Of a stretch of 64,000 nt of DNA, positions 42,201 to 50,667 are shown piece after piece; within the stretch, counting starts at the first letter, position 1; every line of letters starts with the position of its first letter. The translations under genes were made by a program, and so were the position numbers. The notes beneath the pieces are model-generated. The model was not told the origin of the DNA. It saw only the letters and a program-made list of their open reading frames with translations, and made no database searches. Origin of the DNA: Nonomuraea sp. PA05 (GTDB lineage Bacteria > Actinomycetota > Actinomycetes > Streptosporangiales > Streptosporangiaceae); contig NZ_VSEY01000036.1 in the NCBI RefSeq assembly GCF_008086045.1, positions 84,838 through 148,837 on the forward strand, in the 5' to 3' direction.

Positions 42201-42344
42201 GAACCCGGCGTAGCCGAACGCGCCGTCGATGCGCTGGAAGCGGTCAGGGCGGGCGGGTTCGGCGTTCGCCGTCGCCGGCAAAACGGTTAACGGGAGCGCC
42301 AGGCTCGCGGACGCGAGCACTGCGAGGAGCAGACTCCTCTTCAC
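39213..42344 (-). CDS. secreted S8 subtilisin-like protease
   Basis: 1043 residues. Sec signal (1-28), an I9-type inhibitor propeptide (about 60-150), then a subtilase catalytic domain with Asp182 (VIDTGIDY), His251 (DGHGSHVAG), oxyanion Asn363 (AGNSG) and Ser589 (SGTSMASP). A protease-associated insert domain lies between Asn363 and Ser589 (about 420-530). The C-terminal 400 residues are beta-rich and probably help attachment or substrate access. It is likely an extracellular endopeptidase. It starts at GTG 42344 with GAGGTGATC upstream. A promoter is visible: TTGACA (complement of 42443-42448), 18-bp spacer, TTACGT (complement of 42419-42424). Confidence 0.92.
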   Translation of the reverse strand: MKRSLLLAVLASASLALPLTVLPATANAEPARPDRFQRIDGAFGYAGFKPAALDPARQLKVLIQVDGDPVGEAAAEAADAGRTVDRPALRAGLRDKHRDVEEKVKAEGGTVLSSYTDTFNGIAASVPRRSLPAIQQAPGVVSVHPVRTFKADNTAGIPYIGAPQAWQDLGRTGAGVKVAVIDTGIDYTHANFGGSGDPAAFAGNDGTVIEPGTFPTAKVIAGYDLVGDAYDAGDPASVPRPDPDPLDCDGHGSHVAGSSAGSGVSADGKTYPGPYDATTHTRAFKVGPGVAPAASLMAYRVFGCAGSASEDVIVSAMERALKDGADVVNMSLGSPYGREDEPSAQAVRTLTRAGVTVVASAGNSGQNAYLVGAPAIAPSAISVAALDAARAELPAAKISADGTEIVAQNSNEAPLPSGSLPIAVLRTSYPSGPLSLGCDPADYAAYPGGVSGKLVITLRGTCARVKRAILGQKAGAAAVAMVNTDAAFPALEGPITSDPDTGEQYTVTIPFLGIRSTDGAAAATLDGKSTTLTALTVPSPGYSRLASFSSGGPANVSSALRPDVTAPGVSVVSTGVGTGSGAATISGTSMASPMVAGVAALVKQAHPRWRPDRIKAAILSTADATTKITGYTARVAGSGVVAARQAVGASVIAEGRGGSANLSFGLKSLTGAYRQSESFTIRNTGERAVTYDLAAAFTGEAYGAQVTVSPRTVTVGRDSSRDVHVTLSLSAQAVAALPAAETSNFGTVVHIQGAVTATPRAAAEGVSPLRAAFLLVPDAQSEVRSGRPGRYTPADGGLATSVQVRNTGAHAGAADVYAWGVTDADDVKGAEDSMDVRAAGVQTLPGPALGGADTDRALVFAVNTSGRWSNAATGEFDVAIDSTGDGTPDHYLVGADYGLVTTGDLDGRFATFVFKADGTLVDAWIATAPMNGGTLLMPVLASEVGLAEGTSRFTYSVAGFSQVPDGLVDETEAAVFDAFAPAVSTGAYVPLAPGASAAVPLTVDPARLAATPAKGWLVVSLDDRSGRDEADQVGLGRLPAVQP

Positions 42345-42495
42345 TGATCACCTCGGATGAGACGGGAGACAGAGCTGATCAAAGAGTGAACCCGGCATGG
42401 GCGCGGAAGATCGCACTTACGTAACAAATGCAACACAGGTTCTGTCAAGTGACGAGTCCGGACGCACGGGTGGCCGGCGGTCACCCCGTGACTGC

Positions 42496-42573
42496 TAATA
42501 CGAATTACTTCAGCTATTACCCCTTGACGTCCCGTTCTGCCCGGTCCCACAATTGCCGAACTAATACGCATTA
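42496..42573. promoter_or_regulatory. two LacI operators and the lacI-type gene promoter
   Basis: TAATACGAATTA (42496-42507) and TAATACGCATTA (42562-42573) share TAAT/ATTA arms around a central CG, typical of LacI-family sites. Between them lie -35 TTGACG (42524-42529), an 18-bp spacer and -10 CACAAT (42548-42553), so the second operator covers the expected +1. This is a negative-autoregulation layout that would also control the downstream genes. Confidence 0.72.
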
Positions 42574-42588
42574 TCGGGGTGAGGGACA

Positions 42589-43599
42589 GTGAGTGCTTCC
42601 GGGCGTCGGCTGACGCAGCAGGACATCGCGCGCATGGCCGGAGTGAGCCAGACGACGGTGTCGCTGGTGCTCAACGGAAGGGCCGACGGCGAGGTGCGGA
42701 TCTCGCCCGAGACCCGCGAACGCGTGCTCGCGGTGATCAGGGAGACCGGCTACGTGGCCGACCCGGCCGCCCGGCGGCTCGCCGAACGTCGCAACCGCAT
42801 CTACGGCGTGTTCACCTACGAGGCCGTCTTCCCCGCCGAGAGCGCCGACTTCTACCACCCGTTCCTGGTCGGGATCGAGGAGTGCGCCGAGGAGGCCGGC
42901 TGCGACCTGCTGCTGTTCACCAGCGCCAAGGTCGAGCAGGGCGAGCGGCGGCGCATCTTCAGCGCCGAGAGCCGGATCAGGCTGGCCGACGGGTGCGTGC
43001 TGCTGGGCCGCACCATCGACAGCGAGGACCTGTCCAGGCTGCTGGCCGAGGGCATCCCGTTCGTCTCGGTCGGCCGCCGCGACGACGCCGGCGGGCCGGT
43101 GCCGTACGTCGGCGCGGACTACCCGCCCGCCGTGCGCGCGCTGGCCGGGCGGGCGGCGGCGCTCGGGCACCGCCGGATGGCCTACGTAGGGGCGGGCCGC
43201 GGCCCGGAGTCCTACGCCGACCGGCTGCGCGGCTTCACCGAGGGCGTGGCCGCGACCGGCGCGCACGGGCTGCACCTGCCCGCCGCCGACGGGCTGTTCG
43301 ACAGCGGCGCCAGCGTGGTCTTCGCCGAGGAACTGGCCGACGGCGTGGCCATCGCCGAGGCCGCCCGCGCCCGCGGCCTCGACGTGCCGCGGGACCTGTC
43401 CATCGTCGCGCTCGGCGCGCCGACCAGGCCCGTCTCCACCGACCTCGACTTCGCCGGCTTCCGCATCCCCAGACGGGAGATGGGACGCAGGGCCGTCGAG
43501 CTGCTCACCCGCGTCCTGGAACGCGGCGGCACCCCGCAGGAACTACTGGCGTGCGAGCTGGTCGAAGGCTCGACGCTGGCACAAGCACACGAGAGGTGA
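42589..43599 (+). CDS. LacI-family repressor
   Basis: 336-residue LacI/GalR regulator. The HTH (about 8-54) reads LTQQDIARMAGVSQTTVSLVLNGR, followed by the hinge and a periplasmic-binding-like sugar domain. It ends ten bases before the next start. It starts at GTG 42589 after GAGGG. Its operators lie directly upstream. It is expected to respond to the sugar taken up by the transporter of this locus. Confidence 0.9.
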   Translation: MSASGRRLTQQDIARMAGVSQTTVSLVLNGRADGEVRISPETRERVLAVIRETGYVADPAARRLAERRNRIYGVFTYEAVFPAESADFYHPFLVGIEECAEEAGCDLLLFTSAKVEQGERRRIFSAESRIRLADGCVLLGRTIDSEDLSRLLAEGIPFVSVGRRDDAGGPVPYVGADYPPAVRALAGRAAALGHRRMAYVGAGRGPESYADRLRGFTEGVAATGAHGLHLPAADGLFDSGASVVFAEELADGVAIAEAARARGLDVPRDLSIVALGAPTRPVSTDLDFAGFRIPRREMGRRAVELLTRVLERGGTPQELLACELVEGSTLAQAHER

Positions 43600-43606
43600 C
43601 ACCCCT

Positions 43607-45211
43607 TTGATCGAGATATCGGCAGACGCCCTGGTCGTCGGCGGCGGGCTGGGCGGCGTGGCCGCCGCGCTGGCCCTGCTGCGGGCCGGGCGCTCGGTGG
43701 TGCTCACCGAGGAGTACGACTGGCTGGGCGGCCAGCTCACCAGCCAGGCCGTGCCGCCGGACGAGCACACCTGGGTGGAGCGGTTCGGCGTCACGGCCGG
43801 CTACCGGGCGCTGCGCGACGGCATCCGCCGCTACTACCGCGACCACTACCCGCTCACCGAACGGGCACGGGCGTGGCGGGAGCTGAACCCGGGCGCCGGG
43901 CACGTCAGCAAGCTGTGCCACGAGCCCAGGGTCGCGGTCGCGGTCATCGAGGCGATGCTCGCCCCCTACCGGGGGTCGGGCCGGTTGCGGGTGCTGCAGC
44001 CGTACCGGCCGGTCGGGGCCGAGGTGGACGGCGACCGCGTCACGGCCGTGCGGCTCGCGCACCGCGACGGGGGCGGCGAGATCACCGCGGTGGCGGCGTA
44101 CGTGCTGGACGCCACCGAGACCGGCGAGCTGCTGCCGCTGACCGGAGCCGAGTACGTCACCGGCTTCGAGGCGCAGGGCGACACCGGCGAGCCCAGCGCC
44201 CCCGCCGAGGCGCAGCCGATGAACATGCAGGCCGTGTCCGTGTGCTTCGCGATCGACCACGTGGACGGCGACCACACCGTGGACAAGCCCGCCACCTACG
44301 ACTTCTGGCGCGCCTACCAGCCGCCCTTCTGGGGCGACCGGCTGCTGTCGTGGCGCTGCCCGAGCCCGCGGACGCTCGAGATCGTGGAGCGTTCCTTCAC
44401 CCCGAACCCCGGCGACGACCCCCGCCTGGTGGAGGCCGACCAGCGGGTCAACCCCGGCGACGGCAACCTGTGGACCTTCCGCAGGATCGCCGCCCGCGGC
44501 AACTTCCGGCCCGGCGCGTACGAGAGCGACATCACGCTCGTCAACTGGCCGATGATCGACTACCTGGAGGGGCCGGTCATCGACGTGCCGGACGCGGGCC
44601 GTCACCTGGCGGCGGCCCGCGAGCTGTCCATGTCGGTGCTGTACTGGCTGCAGACCGAGGCGCCCCGCCACGACGGCGGCACCGGCTACCCGGGCCTGCG
44701 GCTGCGCGGCGACGTCACCGGCAGCGCCGACGGGCTCGCCCAGGCCCCCTACATCCGCGAGTCCCGGCGCATCAGGGCCCTGACCACCGTCGTCGAGCAG
44801 GACCTGTCCGTGGCGGTGCGCGGCGACAAGGGCGCCGTCTCCTACCCCGACTCGGTGGGCGTCGGCATGTACCGCATCGACCTGCACCCCTCGACCGGCG
44901 GCGACAACTACATCGACGTCGCCTGCTCCCCGTTCCAGATCCCCCTGGGCGCGCTGATCCCGCAGCGGATGGGCAACCTGCTGCCCGCCGGCAAGAACAT
45001 CGGCACCACCCACATCACCAACGGCGCCTACCGCCTGCACCCGGTGGAGTGGAACGTCGGCGAGGCGGCCGGCGCGCTCGCCGCCTTCTGCCTGGACCGC
45101 GCCACCACGCCGCACGCCGTCCGCGCGGACGAGCGGCTCCTGGCCGACTACCAGCACCGGCTCGTCCGCGACGGCGTGGAGCTGCGCTGGCCCGACGTCA
45201 CCGGCTACTGA
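43607..45211 (+). CDS. FAD-dependent oxidoreductase (FAD_oxidored type)
   Basis: 534-residue flavoprotein with the N-terminal dinucleotide-binding GGGLGGVAAALALL at 12-25 and a second motif TEEYDWLGGQLTSQAVP typical of the PF12831 family. NLLPAGKNIGTTHITNGAYR near the C-terminus is also typical. Members occur next to carbohydrate-use genes in many bacteria; the substrate is not established for this branch. No signal peptide is present, so the reaction is cytosolic. It starts at TTG 43607, with GAGAGG about 12 nt upstream, right after the repressor gene. Confidence 0.82.
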   Translation: MIEISADALVVGGGLGGVAAALALLRAGRSVVLTEEYDWLGGQLTSQAVPPDEHTWVERFGVTAGYRALRDGIRRYYRDHYPLTERARAWRELNPGAGHVSKLCHEPRVAVAVIEAMLAPYRGSGRLRVLQPYRPVGAEVDGDRVTAVRLAHRDGGGEITAVAAYVLDATETGELLPLTGAEYVTGFEAQGDTGEPSAPAEAQPMNMQAVSVCFAIDHVDGDHTVDKPATYDFWRAYQPPFWGDRLLSWRCPSPRTLEIVERSFTPNPGDDPRLVEADQRVNPGDGNLWTFRRIAARGNFRPGAYESDITLVNWPMIDYLEGPVIDVPDAGRHLAAARELSMSVLYWLQTEAPRHDGGTGYPGLRLRGDVTGSADGLAQAPYIRESRRIRALTTVVEQDLSVAVRGDKGAVSYPDSVGVGMYRIDLHPSTGGDNYIDVACSPFQIPLGALIPQRMGNLLPAGKNIGTTHITNGAYRLHPVEWNVGEAAGALAAFCLDRATTPHAVRADERLLADYQHRLVRDGVELRWPDVTGY

Positions 45212-45231
45212 CGCGAGAAGGAGAACCCCCC

Positions 45232-46485
45232 ATGAAAGCACCCCTGGCCGCTCTCGCGCTGGCCGCCCTCCTCACAGCCACCGCGTGCGGCGGCGGCGAG
45301 GCGCCGGCCGCGCAGGGCCCGCAGCCGCTGCGCATGTCGATCTGGACCTCCAACGAGGCCCACCTGAAGCTGTTCAAGGACATCGCCGCCGAATACCGCA
45401 AGTCACACCCGCAGACCGGCGAGATCACCTTCGACCCCATCCCGTTCGAGAACTACACGACCACCCTCACCACCCAGATCGCCGGCGGCAACGCCCCCGA
45501 CCTGGCCTGGATCCTGGAGAACTCGGCCCCCGACTTCGTCGGCTCAGGCGCCCTCGTCCCGCTCAGAGGCAGGATCGAGAACGCGGGCGAGCTGGTGCCC
45601 GCCGCCACCCGGCTGTGGGAGCGCGACGGCGAGCTGTACGCCTACCCGTTCTCCACCTCGCCCTTCGGCGTCTTCGTCAACACCGACCTGGTCAAGGAGG
45701 CGGGCCAGAAGACGCCCCGTGACCTGATCAAGGCCGGGCAGTGGGACTGGGAGCACGCCGGCGAGATCGGCAAGGCCGTCGCGGCGAAGGGCAAGAACGG
45801 CCTGACCATCCTCAACTTCGACTACAAGGCCTGGGACAACCTCGCCACCGTCTGGCAGGGCTGGGGCGCCAAGGCGTGGAGCGACGACGGCGGCACCTGC
45901 CAGTTCAACGCGCCCGAGATGGTCGAGGCGATGACGTTCCTGCACAAGTCGATCTTCACGGACAAGGCCATGCCGGGGCCCGGCAGCGCCGTCGACTTCT
46001 TCTCCGGCGACACCGCGATGGCCGTCGCCCAGATCTCCCGCGCCGCCATGCTGGAGGACGCCACCTTCACGTGGGACCTGGTGCCGCTGCCCGCCGGGCC
46101 GAAGGGCGAGTACGCGGTCATCGGCCAGGCGGGCATCGGCGTGCTGAAGAAGTCGCCCAGGGCCGAGCAGGCCGCCGACTTCCTCGCCTACTTCACCAAC
46201 GCCGCCAACTCCGCCAAGCTCGCCGCGTACTTCCCGCCCGCCCGCTCCTCCCTGCTGACCGCCGCCACGATGGCCAGGACCAGCCCCATGCTGAACGGCG
46301 ACCAGCTCCAGGAAGTGGTGATCGACGGCATCGAGAAGGGCGTGGTCAAGCCCAGCCACACCGGGCAGGCCGAGCTCGCCCAGACCGCCAGGGCCGCGCT
46401 CGACCCGCTGTGGAAGCCCGGCGCGGACGTCAAGACGGTGCTCGACGGCGTGTGCGCGAAGATCCAGCCGCTGCTGGGCGGGTGA
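45232..46485 (+). CDS. extracellular sugar-binding lipoprotein of an ABC importer
   Basis: 417-residue type 1 solute-binding protein. Lipobox LTATAC at 14-19 anchors it outside the membrane. The typical N-lobe NAPDLAWILENSAPDF follows, then FSTSPFGVFVNTDLVKEAG and the C-lobe YFTNAANSAKLAAYFPPARSS. ATG 45232 has GAAGGAGAA in front. The gene lies 20 bp after the oxidoreductase and 1 bp before the first permease, so all form one operon. Confidence 0.92.
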   Translation: MKAPLAALALAALLTATACGGGEAPAAQGPQPLRMSIWTSNEAHLKLFKDIAAEYRKSHPQTGEITFDPIPFENYTTTLTTQIAGGNAPDLAWILENSAPDFVGSGALVPLRGRIENAGELVPAATRLWERDGELYAYPFSTSPFGVFVNTDLVKEAGQKTPRDLIKAGQWDWEHAGEIGKAVAAKGKNGLTILNFDYKAWDNLATVWQGWGAKAWSDDGGTCQFNAPEMVEAMTFLHKSIFTDKAMPGPGSAVDFFSGDTAMAVAQISRAAMLEDATFTWDLVPLPAGPKGEYAVIGQAGIGVLKKSPRAEQAADFLAYFTNAANSAKLAAYFPPARSSLLTAATMARTSPMLNGDQLQEVVIDGIEKGVVKPSHTGQAELAQTARAALDPLWKPGADVKTVLDGVCAKIQPLLGG

Positions 46486-46486
46486 C

Positions 46487-47428
46487 GTGACGGCGACCGA
46501 TCTCGGCGACCGGGTGGCAGGCCGCGCCGCCACCCGGGCCCGCCCCTTCTGGACCATCCCACGGCGCGACGCCCTCGTCGGCTACCTGCTCATCTCGCCG
46601 CAGCTCGCCGGCAGCGCGCTGTTCGTCCTGCTGCCCCTCGGCCTGGTCCTCTACTACAGCCTTCAGGAGTGGAACGTGCTGGCGGGCACGTTCGACTTCG
46701 CCGGCGGCGACAACTACGCCAAGCTGCTCGCCGACCCCAACCTGGGGCAGGTGCTGACCAGCACCGCGCTGTTCTCCGCCGGCCTGGTCGTGCTCAACCT
46801 GACGCTCGCCCTCACCCTGGCCGTCCTGCTCGACCAGAAGCTGCGCGGCACCACGTTCTTCCGCACCCTGTTCTTCTCGCCGGTGCTGGTGTCGCTGGTC
46901 GCCTGGACCATCGTCTGGCAGTTCCTGCTCCAGCAGGACGGCGGCGTCAACGGCCTGCTCGGCCTGGCGGGCGTGGACGGCCCCAACTGGCTGCGCGGCG
47001 AGACCACCGCCCTGCTGTCGGTCGTCGTCGTCCAGGTCGTCAAGAACGTCGGCCTCAACATGGTGCTGTTCCTGGCCGCGCTCCAGGGCGTGCCCCGCCA
47101 GCTCTACGAGGCGGCGCAGCTCGACGGCGCCGGCGCCTGGACCCGCTTCACGCGCATCACGGTGCCGCAGATCAGCCCGACGATCCTGCTCACCTCGATC
47201 ATCACCGTGGTCGGGTCGCTGCAGGTGTTCGCCCAGATCGCGGTGCTCACCCAGGGCGGGCCCGGCCTGTCCACCACCGTCCTCGTCTACTACCTGTACC
47301 AGCAGGCCTTCCAGTTCAGGCACCTCGGCTACGGCGCCACCCTGTCGGTCCTGCTGTTCCTGATCGTCGCGGCGCTGACGCTGCTGCAGTGGCGGCTGCG
47401 CCGGAAGTGGGTCTTCCATGAGTCGTAG
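46487..47428 (+). CDS. sugar ABC transporter permease (MalF type)
   Basis: 313-residue membrane protein with six helices; the EAA loop is YEAAQLDGAGAWTRFTRITVP at about 205-225, which contacts the ATPase. It is a standard CUT1 permease of the MalF branch. The GTG at 46487 is next to the stop of the binding-protein gene, and its own end overlaps the second permease by 11 bp. Confidence 0.92.
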   Translation: MTATDLGDRVAGRAATRARPFWTIPRRDALVGYLLISPQLAGSALFVLLPLGLVLYYSLQEWNVLAGTFDFAGGDNYAKLLADPNLGQVLTSTALFSAGLVVLNLTLALTLAVLLDQKLRGTTFFRTLFFSPVLVSLVAWTIVWQFLLQQDGGVNGLLGLAGVDGPNWLRGETTALLSVVVVQVVKNVGLNMVLFLAALQGVPRQLYEAAQLDGAGAWTRFTRITVPQISPTILLTSIITVVGSLQVFAQIAVLTQGGPGLSTTVLVYYLYQQAFQFRHLGYGATLSVLLFLIVAALTLLQWRLRRKWVFHES

Positions 47429-48248
47429 GGTCAAGCTCGCGCTGTACGCGGCGCTGTGCGTGCTGTGCGTCCCGTTCGTCTTCCCGACCTGGTGGATGGT
47501 CACCTCGTCGGTCAAGCCGATCAGCGACATCTTCGCCTTCCCGCCCGCGCTGGTGCCCTCCAGGTTCGACTTCTCCACCTACGCCAGGGTCTTCGAGCTG
47601 CAGCCGTTCGGCCAGCAGTACCTCAACAGCCTCTACATCGCCGCCGTGGTGACCGCCGGCACGATGGCGGTGGCCGCGATGGCCGGCTACGCCTTCGCCC
47701 GCATCCGCTTCCCCGGGCAGAACGTGCTCTTCCTCGTCGTGCTGGTCGGCCTGCTGATCCCCAGCGAGGTGACGATCGTCCCGCTGTTCCAGATGTTCCA
47801 CGCGGCGGGGATGACCGACACGCACTGGCCGCTGATCCTCGTGCCGATCCTCGGCGCGCCCAGCGTGCTGGCCACGTTCATCATGCGGCAGTTCTTCATC
47901 ACGCTGCCCGCCGAGCTGGAGGAGGCCGCCAGAGTGGACGGGCTCGGCCGCTTCGGCACCTTCTGCCGGGTGGCGCTGCCGCTGGCCAGGCCCGCGCTCG
48001 GCGCGGTCGCGATCTTCACCTTCCTGCACTCCTGGAACCTCTACCTCGAACCGATCGTGTTCCTGTCCACCCCGTCGAAGTTCACCCTGCCGCAGGCGCT
48101 CACCCAGTTCGTCGACGCCTACGGCTCGCCCCTGTGGAACGTGCAGCTCTCCGCCGCCACGATGACCGCCGTGCCCATCCTGATTGTCTTCGTGCTGGCG
48201 CAGCGACAGTTCATCGAGGGGCTCGCGCACACCGGTCTGAAAGGCTGA
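47418..48248 (+). CDS. sugar ABC transporter permease (MalG type)
   Basis: 276-residue second membrane subunit with six helices; the EAA loop is LEEAARVDGLGRFGTFCRVALPL at about 172-194. It overlaps the first permease gene by 11 bp. No ATP-binding protein gene is in the locus; a shared MsiK-like ATPase is the usual solution in actinomycetes. Confidence 0.92.
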   Translation: MSRRVKLALYAALCVLCVPFVFPTWWMVTSSVKPISDIFAFPPALVPSRFDFSTYARVFELQPFGQQYLNSLYIAAVVTAGTMAVAAMAGYAFARIRFPGQNVLFLVVLVGLLIPSEVTIVPLFQMFHAAGMTDTHWPLILVPILGAPSVLATFIMRQFFITLPAELEEAARVDGLGRFGTFCRVALPLARPALGAVAIFTFLHSWNLYLEPIVFLSTPSKFTLPQALTQFVDAYGSPLWNVQLSAATMTAVPILIVFVLAQRQFIEGLAHTGLKG

Positions 48249-48250
48249 CC

Positions 48251-50110
48251 ATGCACACCCCCCGCCTCTCCCGCCGCACCCTGCTCCGCGCCGCCACCCT
48301 GCTCCCGGTCGCCGCCACCACAGCCGCCGCTCTGCCCGATCTGACTGCGGCGCCCAGCCCGGACCGCCGGTCGTTCACGCCCCAGGAGCAGCGCTTCGCG
48401 CCGTACCTGATGACCCTCGCCCCCATGGTCAACGACATGGCCGACAGCGGGTTCCTCGCCGGTGGCTGGTGGCGTTCGCCCGCGGCGCCGTACAACGCCA
48501 GGGTGCAGGAGCACGTCTTCACGCTGGCCTGGTTCCACGCCGTCGCCCGCCCGTGGAACCCGTACGCGGGCGACCCGACCCTGCTGGCCGCGCTCGACGC
48601 GGCCCTCGGCCACTACCTGTCGCTCCAGCACGCCGACGGCTCCTTTCCCGAGTACAGCAGGAACGAGCACGGCCTGGCGCCCACCGGGTTCGGCATCGGC
48701 TACCTGGCCAAGACGCTGCGCATCCTGCGCGCGACCGGGGCGCTGCCCGCCAGGCAGGCCCAGCTCGCCGCCGCCCTGCACCGCGCCATGACCTGGTTCC
48801 TCGACCAGGCCAACCGCACCGTCTGGCAGGAGCCGCTGCGCTACGCCAACCAGACCGCCTCCGGTCTGGCGGGAGCCGCGCTCGCGCTGCGGCTCGACCC
48901 CGACCCCGCGCTGTCGGCGGGCCTGACCGGGGCGTTCGCCAGGATCGCCGCGACCGGCGTGAGCCCCGCCGGCTTCTTCCCCGAGGAGGGCGGCCACGAC
49001 ATGAACTACAACTTCGAGGTCATGCTGCCCGAACTGGCCGACGCCTACCAGCAGAACCCGGACCCGCACCTGGTGGACATGGCCCGCGCCTTCACCGGCT
49101 TCCTGTCCTACAACCTGCTGCGCGAGCCCGACGGCTCCGGCTACCTGGTCAACGTCGCCCCCTCCACCCGCACCAGCGCCCGCTGGTACGACGAGGTGCG
49201 GCCCGACCCCGACAGGACCGCGCTCAACTGGACGTTCACCCGCCAGGTGCCGCTGCTGTCGGCGTTCATGACCGCCCGCGAGGACCTCGCCGCTGCCCGC
49301 GCCGCCTGGGCCGCGTCCACCGAGCCCGTGCGGCCGCTCGCCAAGCAGGACACCTCGCCGCGCATCCTCACCCACGGCCTGTACGACGAGCGGTTCCCCA
49401 GCAGGCGGCAGCGGGCCGCCGCCATCGCGGACCTGCCCTACCTGCGCTCGTCGGACTTCGCCGAGTTGCGCAGGGACGGCGATCTCGACTTCCTCTACGT
49501 CCGCAAGCCCGGTCTGTACCTGGGCGGCTACTTCGGCGAGCGCGCCTCACGCGGCCGCACCGGCCTGACCTTCCTGTGGCACCCCGAGGCCGGCACCGTC
49601 ATCTGCGGGCTCAACGACAACGACCACGCCTGCTGGGCCACCGTCTTCCCCGGGCAGGTCCCCGACTCCGACGGGCCGCTGCCCGCCACCTACTTCCGCG
49701 GCGCGCCCGGCGGCGCCGAGTGGACCGGCGGCCACGCCCCCGCCGCGCTCGGCATCCGCTACGGCAACGCGTCCGTCACCACCGACGTCCTGGTCACCCG
49801 GCGCACGGTCCGGCGCACCGTCACGGCGAACCAGCCCGCCACCGAGCAGATCCCCCTCGTCCTGCGGCCGGAGGACGTGCTCACCTTCACCGACGGCACG
49901 CCGGGCGTGTTCGGCGGCTCCGCGACCGCCACCGCCGACGGCTTCGACCTGCGGCGGGGGCGTACCACGATCCGCTTCCGGTGGGGTGTCGCGCTGCCCG
50001 CGACGCTCGCGGCGGGGACCGTCCGGTACTTCCGCGACGGGTCGCGCCGCTTCCACGCCCTGCGCGTCCCGCACCAGGGCACGTTCGACCTCAAGGTGAT
50101 CCTGGGCTGA
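48251..50110 (+). CDS. TAT-exported protein, possibly a glycan-degrading toroid enzyme
   Basis: 619 residues. The twin-arginine signal SRRTLLRAATLLPVAA (7-22) targets it outside. Residues 50-360 look like a helical (alpha/alpha) barrel: AWFHAVARPWNPYAGDPTLL, GFGIGYLAKTLRILRATGAL, HDMNYNFEVMLPELADAY. The C-terminal 250 residues are beta-rich (YLGGYFGERASRGRTGLTFLWH). This two-part layout is typical of polysaccharide lyases and related hydrolases, but I do not recognise the family and see no proven active site. It begins 2 bp after the permease, so it probably acts outside on the polymer whose products the transporter imports. Confidence 0.7.
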   Translation: MHTPRLSRRTLLRAATLLPVAATTAAALPDLTAAPSPDRRSFTPQEQRFAPYLMTLAPMVNDMADSGFLAGGWWRSPAAPYNARVQEHVFTLAWFHAVARPWNPYAGDPTLLAALDAALGHYLSLQHADGSFPEYSRNEHGLAPTGFGIGYLAKTLRILRATGALPARQAQLAAALHRAMTWFLDQANRTVWQEPLRYANQTASGLAGAALALRLDPDPALSAGLTGAFARIAATGVSPAGFFPEEGGHDMNYNFEVMLPELADAYQQNPDPHLVDMARAFTGFLSYNLLREPDGSGYLVNVAPSTRTSARWYDEVRPDPDRTALNWTFTRQVPLLSAFMTAREDLAAARAAWAASTEPVRPLAKQDTSPRILTHGLYDERFPSRRQRAAAIADLPYLRSSDFAELRRDGDLDFLYVRKPGLYLGGYFGERASRGRTGLTFLWHPEAGTVICGLNDNDHACWATVFPGQVPDSDGPLPATYFRGAPGGAEWTGGHAPAALGIRYGNASVTTDVLVTRRTVRRTVTANQPATEQIPLVLRPEDVLTFTDGTPGVFGGSATATADGFDLRRGRTTIRFRWGVALPATLAAGTVRYFRDGSRRFHALRVPHQGTFDLKVILG

Positions 50111-50121
50111 CCCGGTTCGAG

Positions 50122-50667
50122 TCAAGCCGGGCGGGCCAGGGCCGGTCCGGGCCAGAACTCGCGGTAGCGGCCGGCGTGGAAGACCAGCGGCTCCCCGTCG
50201 GCCCGCTGGTAGCGCTCCACCGCGCCGACGAAGATGTGGTGGTCGCCGCCGTCGTGCACCCGCTCCGTCCGGCAGACGAACGTGGCCAGCGCCCCGGCGA
50301 GCACCGGCAGCGGCGGCGAGCCGAGCGGCGGCGAGGCGGGCAGTGGCGTGCCGAGCGGCGGCGTGCCGAGCGTTGGCCCGCCGGCCAGCTCCACCCCGGC
50401 GAACTTGTCGGCGGCGGGCGTGGCGAAGCGCCTGGAGAGGTGGTCCTGATCGGCGGCCAGCACGTTCACCGCGAACCGCCCGGCCCGCAGGAAGAGCGGC
50501 GCGCTGGGCGCCCGGTCCGACAGGCACCACAGCACCAGCGGCGGGTCGAGCGAGACCGAGGTGAAGGAGTTGACGGTCACCCCCGCCCGCTCCCCGCCAC
50601 CGGTCACCGTCGTGACCACCGCCACCCCGGTGGCGAACTGCCCGAAGGCCTCACGCAACGCCCTCAT
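50122..50667 (-). CDS. styB: flavin reductase, StyB type
   Basis: 181-residue short-chain flavin reductase that supplies reduced FAD to the epoxidase StyA. Visible are FATGVAVVTTVTGG at 10-23, VTVNSFTSVSLDPPLVLWCL (flavin-binding) and FAVNVLAADQDHLSRRFA. Near residue 100 there is an extra run LGTPPLGTPLPASPPLGSPPLP, encoded by GC repeats at about 50300-50390, in a place where relatives have a short loop. The C-terminal half resumes normally (FVCRTERVHDGGDHHIFVG). The ATG at 50667 overlaps the stop of styA by four bases. Confidence 0.83.
   Translation of the reverse strand: MRALREAFGQFATGVAVVTTVTGGGERAGVTVNSFTSVSLDPPLVLWCLSDRAPSAPLFLRAGRFAVNVLAADQDHLSRRFATPAADKFAGVELAGGPTLGTPPLGTPLPASPPLGSPPLPVLAGALATFVCRTERVHDGGDHHIFVGAVERYQRADGEPLVFHAGRYREFWPGPALARPA

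Noticed and set aside
39915..42290. Long plus-strand open frame opposite the subtilase
   Set aside because: It is antisense to a gene with full catalytic motifs. Its translation is Gly/Arg/Val-rich with no family, typical of high-GC shadow frames.
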